Of a stretch of DNA of 28,701 bases, positions 24,963 through 28,701 are shown piece after piece (position 1 is the first letter of the stretch; each line of letters opens with the position of its first letter). Below the pieces are notes generated by a model, which searched no databases, was not told the DNA's origin, and saw nothing but the letters and a program-made list of their open reading frames with translations. The stretch spans positions 1 through 28,701 of the forward strand of contig SIAZ01000008.1 of assembly GCA_009695405.1 (NCBI GenBank), given 5' to 3'. Origin of the DNA: Pedosphaera sp. (GTDB taxonomy: Bacteria > Verrucomicrobiota > Verrucomicrobiia > Limisphaerales > UBA9464). Made by a program: the position numbers and the translations under genes.

Positions 24963-25708
24963 ACTATAAACAATGGGGTGATCCCGGCTAAAGCGACCGC
25001 CGCACCGTCAACAACCGCCCTCTGCTCTCGGTTAATCTCATCTGCTGCAATCAGGCCGTCACGAATTCGTATCACTCGTCGCGAATGAAGTGCCACTTCC
25101 TCTTCATGAGTGACTACAATGATCGTGTTTCCCCGACGCGAAAGTTCTTCAAATAATGCCAATATTCCCACCCCCGTCTTAGAATCTAAATTCCCAGTGG
25201 GTTCATCTGCGAGGATGATCGACGGTGAATTCACCAAAGCCCGAGCGATGGCGACACGCTGGCGTTGTCCGCCGGAGAGTTCATTGGGTCGATGGTGCAT
25301 TCGGTCGCCTAGACCGACATTAGCGAGGGTGGCGCGAGCCCGTTCGCGGCGTTCCTTTGGCGGTAACCCAGCGTAAATGAGCGGCAACTCGACATTGTGC
25401 AAAGCATCCGATCGGGCCAATAAGTTGAAGCTCTGAAAGACAAACCCAATTTCGCGGTTCCTAATGTCCGCTAACTCATTGTCGGTCATTCGAGCCACGT
25501 TTTTACCATTCAACTCGTAGACCCCTTCGTTCGGTGTATCTAAACACCCCAACAAATTCATTAAGGTCGATTTTCCGGAACCTGATGGCCCCATGATTGC
25601 CAAATACTCACCCCGCTCGATCGACAGTGAGACGCCTCTCAGTGCATGCACAGTCTCTGTGCCCATCACATAGTGCCGTGCCAGATTTTCGATGCGGATC
25701 AAAGGCAT
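24959..25708 (-). CDS. ABC transporter ATP-binding protein (MacB/LolD family)
   Basis: A 249-residue ATPase that drives the two permeases encoded downstream. It has every nucleotide-binding motif: Walker A GPSGSGKST (40-48), a Q-loop FQSFNLL (91-97), the ABC signature LSGGQ (144-148), Walker B IILADE (164-169) followed by PTGNLD, and the H-loop His201. The wording of the Q-loop and the GNLDSKTG segment is typical of the MacB/LolD/FtsE group. The C-terminal tail (residues 225-249) is slightly hydrophobic. Its GTGA overlap with the first permease shows translational coupling. It lies 45 bases after the MacA-like gene. No Shine-Dalgarno motif precedes its ATG. Confidence 0.94.
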   Translation of the reverse strand: MPLIRIENLARHYVMGTETVHALRGVSLSIERGEYLAIMGPSGSGKSTLMNLLGCLDTPNEGVYELNGKNVARMTDNELADIRNREIGFVFQSFNLLARSDALHNVELPLIYAGLPPKERRERARATLANVGLGDRMHHRPNELSGGQRQRVAIARALVNSPSIILADEPTGNLDSKTGVGILALFEELSRRGNTIIVVTHEEEVALHSRRVIRIRDGLIAADEINREQRAVVDGAAVALAGITPLFIV

Positions 25709-25753
25709 TGGGTCGGGGCGAGTTAGGAGTTAAAGAAGGCCAGAAACACCCGC

Positions 25754-27016
25754 TCAGGATTTTGTAGGCTCTTTCTTCTTGTCCTCCAGCACTACCGGTT
25801 TCTCATCCTCTAACTCTTTCGAAATCGCTTTAAAGCTTCCAGTGATGACTTCCTGCCCTTCGGTGAGGCCTTCGATGATTTCATAAAAGTCGTCGTCACT
25901 GATACCCCGCTTCACCACTACCATTTTGGCAGTGTCGCGCGTCTTTAGAAAGACCACCTCAACCGGCTTGCTTCCGTCTCGTACCTTTTTCCCCGCTAAA
26001 AACTCGACCTGATCCTTATTCTTGGCCGCGTCGTCCTTCGTATTATCGCTCGGTTGCTCAGTTCCTTTAGGAAACCGAGTGGTCACAGACTGAATCGGCA
26101 CTGTCACCACATTCGTCCGATAGCGAGTCTCGATCTCCGCCGTAACGCTCATTCCGGGAAGGAAAAGGCCTTTGTCTATCATACGAATGCGGACTTCAAA
26201 CTTGGTTGACTCTTGCTGGGAGCCCGCCGCTGAGGTCTTGGCTGACTTCGCCACTTGAGTGACCAACCCCTCAAACTTGCGATCTTTAAACGAATCGACA
26301 TCCAATAGGGTTTTGAAACTAGGCTGAATAAGAATCACGTCCATTTCCCCGACCTCAATGCGTGCTTCCATCTCGGCCAAATCAGCCACTGTCATGATTT
26401 CTGTACCGGCCATCATACCGGTACCCGACACCCGTTCGCCGAGCTCAGAATTCAACTTGGAAATTGTACCGTCGATCGGGCTGTAAATGGTGGTCTTCAG
26501 TAGATCGTCCTCGGCCCGCTTCAGGCCCGCCCGCCCCATCTCGACCCGATGACCTGCGGCAATGGCGTTCGCCTTGGCTACTTCACTGGAAGTACGGACA
26601 TCTTCGAACAAAGAGTCGCTAACCAATTTTTTGCTATAAAGCTCGTAGCTACGTTTGAGTTCGGCTTCAGCCTTCCGGGCATTTGCCTCCGCAGTGAGTA
26701 GGTCGGCTTGCGAAGAACCTAAACTCGCCTTTTGACTCCGTAGAGTAGCCACGTAGACATCGGGGCGGACTTTCACCAGTAGATCCCCCTTCTTCACTTT
26801 TTGGCCTTCTTTAACCGGCAACTCAATGATCTCTCCCGCGACTTCGGAACTGATCTTCACTTGCACTACCGGTTGGAGTTTGCCGCTACCCGTGATTGTT
26901 TCGATCAGATTCCGCCGCAGCGCTTTCTCAGTCGTAACAGTCAGCGGTTTATTGCGATTGCAACCGCTTAAAACAACAAGCATCGCCAGCAATGTCAAAG
27001 TTGATGATGAATACAT
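25754..27016 (-). CDS. MacA/HlyD-family periplasmic adaptor lipoprotein
   Basis: The 420-residue protein is the membrane-fusion (adaptor) subunit of the tripartite ABC exporter. A signal peptide ends in a lipobox VLSGC (Cys19). A lipoyl/barrel-sandwich half-motif (SEVAGEIIELPVKEGQKVKKGDLLVKV) is followed by a coiled-coil hairpin (about 90-165). The second half-motif (TTIYSPIDGTISKLNSELGERV), a beta-barrel and a membrane-proximal domain complete it. A Lys/Glu-rich insert (KDDAAKNKDQVEF) lies near residue 330 and the C-terminus is highly charged. The start is ATG at 27016; TTG at 27025 would add three residues. It is the first large gene of the operon. An outer-membrane TolC-like channel is not present in the window. 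Confidence 0.9.
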   Translation of the reverse strand: MYSSSTLTLLAMLVVLSGCNRNKPLTVTTEKALRRNLIETITGSGKLQPVVQVKISSEVAGEIIELPVKEGQKVKKGDLLVKVRPDVYVATLRSQKASLGSSQADLLTAEANARKAEAELKRSYELYSKKLVSDSLFEDVRTSSEVAKANAIAAGHRVEMGRAGLKRAEDDLLKTTIYSPIDGTISKLNSELGERVSGTGMMAGTEIMTVADLAEMEARIEVGEMDVILIQPSFKTLLDVDSFKDRKFEGLVTQVAKSAKTSAAGSQQESTKFEVRIRMIDKGLFLPGMSVTAEIETRYRTNVVTVPIQSVTTRFPKGTEQPSDNTKDDAAKNKDQVEFLAGKKVRDGSKPVEVVFLKTRDTAKMVVVKRGISDDDFYEIIEGLTEGQEVITGSFKAISKELEDEKPVVLEDKKKEPTKS

Positions 27017-27053
27017 ATTCGCCAATCTGAAGAAACTGCTGTGACGACCCGCT

Positions 27054-27059
27054 TTTATA
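27054..27059 (-). promoter_or_regulatory. Possible -10 box for the MacA/ABC operon
   Basis: On the minus strand TATAAA occurs about 38 bases upstream of the MacA-like ATG, in an A/T-rich stretch between the small ORF and the operon. No good -35 hexamer is seen at 16-18 bases. The position is suitable for an operon promoter but the motif alone is weak. Confidence 0.25.
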
Positions 27060-27169
27060 AAATCACTAAAAGGGCTTTATGTCTCTCAGAGACTTTTGCG
27101 AATCAAAACTGCTGATTGTCCACGATTCCTAACAACTCCATCTGACCTGAGAACGACCGGATCGGCTGA

Positions 27170-27328
27170 TCAATGGGTCAAGCAACCGAATTTAACAAAA
27201 AGGCCAATAAAAACTGCAGAAGCCGTTAAGAGCAAAATTGCGGAGCCTTTGGTGGCAGCGAGAGCAATGCCAGCGGCGATGAGACCCCCCAAGACAATAA
27301 AAACAAGAAGTGGAACTAGAAACTTCAT
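27170..27328 (-). CDS. Small hydrophobic membrane protein (52 residues)
   Basis: A short frame on the minus strand, from ATG at 27328 to TGA at 27170-27172, encodes 52 residues. Residues 3-25 (FLVPLLVFIVLGGLIAAGIALAA) and 29-45 (SAILLLTASAVFIGLFV) are hydrophobic segments separated by a TKG turn, giving a likely two-helix membrane hairpin. Its length falls below usual ORF listings. No family is recognised. It lies just upstream of, and in the same direction as, the MacA/ABC operon, with 153 bases before the MacA start. The overlapping plus-strand frame at 27096-27350 reads as low-complexity Lys/Arg/Thr residues, so the minus frame is the more protein-like. No Shine-Dalgarno motif. Expression is unproven. 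Confidence 0.5.
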   Translation of the reverse strand: MKFLVPLLVFIVLGGLIAAGIALAATKGSAILLLTASAVFIGLFVKFGCLTH

Positions 27329-27543
27329 TTCAAGGAGGAAGCTACTGTAATCGAATGCTAACTCAAGCCGAGACTAAGGCAGAACGTGATCTTTCACTGG
27401 GGCCATTCGCTTATTACGCACCTCAACCCATCGACAAACCCACTCGATCGCCACTCCTACTCAGGCTTGCTCAAAATCGAACCTACGGATTCAATGACAA
27501 CCCGCTGAGGAAAGTTCACGGCGGCGAGAAAACGATCCGATCG

Positions 27544-28578
27544 ATGCGCCTTCTACACGTTAATCCAGGAAATCTCTTCGGTGGTGTCGAGAGCATGATT
27601 TTCACTATGGCCGCTCATTCGAGAGCGGATTCGGGTTTGGATTCTCATTTCGCCTACTGCTTTGAGGGAACCTTTGCCACCCAACTGCGGGCGTTAGGTG
27701 TGCCGACCCATCGCTTAGGTGAGGTGCGGGGTCGTTATCCTTGGACCGTCTTGCTGGCTCGCTTCCGGTTGGCTCGACTGCTTCGATCGCAGAAGTTTGA
27801 CGCGGTCATTTGTCATGCTGCATGGAGCGTGGCGGTCTTTGGTCGGACCCTCCGAGCGGCACACTGCCCCCTCGTTCTTTGGTTGCATGACCCGCCTCAA
27901 GCGAGGTTACACCGACTGGAACGGTGGGCGCAGAAGGTCCGGCCCGATTTCGCTTTTTGCAATAGTCGGTATACACAGTCTCTCTTACCGAGACTCTACA
28001 ACTCCCTTCCCTCGCAGGTGATCTATTGCCCGGTTGCGGCCCCTATCTTTTCTCTAGACAGTCCCTGCAGATTAAGGGTCCGCCGCTCTTTCGAGACTGC
28101 CGACAACGCCTTTGTTATTCTTCAAGCGGGACGCTGGGAGCCTATCAAAGGTCACGCAGTCTTAGTCCGCGCACTGGAAAAATTAAAGGCAGATCCCAGA
28201 TGGGTTTGTTGGAGCGTCGGAGGTACTCAACGGCCACACGAAATCCAATACCGCGAGTCGATTGTCAGTCTAGCTCATGAAATGGGCGTTGGATCTCGGA
28301 TCCGGTTCCTAGGATGGCAACCGTCGATGACCCCTCTGTTTCAGTCCGCCGATCTTTTCTGCCAACCCAATTCTGGCATCGAACCCTTTGGAATTACTTT
28401 TATCGAAGCGTTGTATGCCGGACTGCCGGTTATCGGAACCAATTTAGGCGGCCCCGCTGAAATTGTGACGTCGAACTGCGGTGATCTTCTTGAACCTAAC
28501 CATCCTAAGGGCGTTGCGGAATGTATTCTCCACTGGATGAACAGCCCAAAAAAAGGCCGCGCAACTTTTTTTCTGTAA
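27544..28578 (+). pseudogene. Glycosyltransferase family 4 protein, C-terminus cut by an IS insertion
   Basis: The encoded protein begins at ATG 27544 with MRLLHVNPGNLFGGVESMI, the usual start of GT-B family-4 glycosyltransferases, and has 344 residues. The donor-binding half shows ILQAGRWEPIKGHAVLVRAL, IRFLGWQPSM, LFCQPNSGIEPFGITFIEAL and GLPVIGTNLGGPAEIV, including the E-x7-E pattern that binds the nucleotide sugar. After LLEPNHPKGVAECILHWMNSP the sequence leaves the family pattern and ends in KKGRATFFL. The usual last 30-50 residues are missing, and the transposase tail of an IS256-like element lies just beyond. The frame is open upstream to ATG 27355, whose extra 63 residues look unrelated. 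It probably acted in polysaccharide or glycolipid synthesis; activity now is uncertain. Confidence 0.75.
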
Positions 28579-28701
28579 AAGAGTCAAAGGCTGAATTTGG
28601 AGGTGGGGGTTGGTTGGTTGTTTAGGATTGGGATGGGTCGGAGAAGTAGGCGCGTCCGGTTTCCCACTCATCGGAGGTTTCCATGAGGATGGCGGTGAGG
28701 A
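28548..28701. mobile_element. End of an IS256-family insertion sequence, running off the right edge
   Basis: The right edge holds the transposase C-terminus on the minus strand and about 60 bases of non-coding sequence on its 3' side. This is the usual distance between a transposase stop and the element's terminal repeat. The element end should lie near 28550-28570, where the glycosyltransferase loses its family pattern. The stretch CAACTTTTTTTCTGT near 28563-28577 resembles IS256-type ends I remember, but the partner repeat is outside the window, so the exact boundary and the target duplication cannot be fixed. Confidence 0.55.
28622..28701 (-). CDS. IS256-family transposase, C-terminal fragment (cut by window edge)
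   Basis: On the minus strand the last 25 codons before the TAA at 28622-28624 read LTAILMETSDEWETGRAYFS followed by DPSQS. This matches the recurrent C-terminus of mutator/IS256 transposases (a Leu-rich helix, 'ME..EEW.TGR.YF'). Only the tail is inside the window, so the DDE residues cannot be seen. The gene reads toward the glycosyltransferase end. Confidence 0.65.
   Translation of the reverse strand, partial: LTAILMETSDEWETGRAYFSDPSQS

Noticed and set aside
27081..27097. GTCTC-TCA-GAGAC hairpin followed by TTTT on the plus strand
   Set aside because: No plus-strand gene ends before it, and on the minus strand it lacks a T run; likely incidental.
27096..27350. Plus-strand 84-residue ORF before the glycosyltransferase
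   Set aside because: Low-complexity Lys/Arg/Thr/Ala sequence with no recognisable domain; it overlaps a better hydrophobic minus-strand frame (27170-27328).
28547..28572. A7 ... T7 stem at the end of the glycosyltransferase read as a terminator
   Set aside because: The stem has only one G-C pair and sits at the presumed IS end, so it more likely belongs to the element's end than to a terminator of this gene.
28541..28578. Sequencing-error frameshift at the A7 tract as the cause of the shortened glycosyltransferase
   Set aside because: Removing one A gives KKAAQLFFCKRVKG then a stop, still far short of a normal C-terminus, while an IS end fits; kept as a minor alternative.
1..28701. tRNA, rRNA or CRISPR arrays
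   Set aside because: No cloverleaf with the usual TTCGA loop context, no rRNA-like block and no regularly spaced repeats were seen by eye.

Overview
The window comes from a diderm (Gram-negative-type) bacterium. It encodes an outer-membrane porin with a C-terminal Phe, at least four lipobox proteins, and a MacA/MacB-type envelope transporter. My best guess is a member of the Verrucomicrobiota or a close PVC relative. That rests on the gene mix and on the near absence of Shine-Dalgarno motifs, and no 16S or marker-gene check was possible. Most of the window is ordinary chromosomal housekeeping DNA, with mobile-element remnants at both edges.

Layout. Bases 1-81 (-) hold the start of a DUF4338-type protein running off the left edge. 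Then come glnD (PII uridylyltransferase, +), a porin (+) with a strong intrinsic terminator, a SAM methyltransferase (+), and a convergent exported FG-GAP/VCBS-repeat protein (-). Next are zwf and a DUF442-like phosphatase (+), a convergent DegP-like protease (-), and a dGTPase-like HD hydrolase (+). A 415-bp gap between convergent genes (11340-11754) holds what looks like a structured RNA on the minus strand, possibly 6S RNA.

A six-gene minus-strand cluster (16836 down to 11755) encodes, in transcription order, a glycine-zipper protein, an LpoB-like lipoprotein, a COG3014-like TPR lipoprotein, a YcfL-like lipoprotein, a probable CsgG/LpoB-fold exported protein and a polytopic membrane protein. 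Divergent to it are a membrane-anchored TPR protein, purL and thrC (+). Then follows a minus-strand MacA/ATPase/permease/permease operon, preceded by an unlisted 52-residue membrane protein. A family-4 glycosyltransferase (+) lies at the right edge. It appears truncated by an IS256-family element, whose transposase C-terminus enters from the right on the minus strand.

How the genes fit together. GlnD (nitrogen signalling), Zwf (pentose phosphate), PurL, ThrC and the dNTPase are independent core metabolism. The LpoB/COG3014/YcfL cluster and the MacAB operon are two envelope modules. No complete novel defence or mobile system is visible. The most interesting items are the candidate minus-strand RNA, whose strand is supported by G-U pairs that would be A-C mismatches on the other strand, the IS-disrupted glycosyltransferase, the small membrane ORF, and the leaderless-looking start sites throughout.
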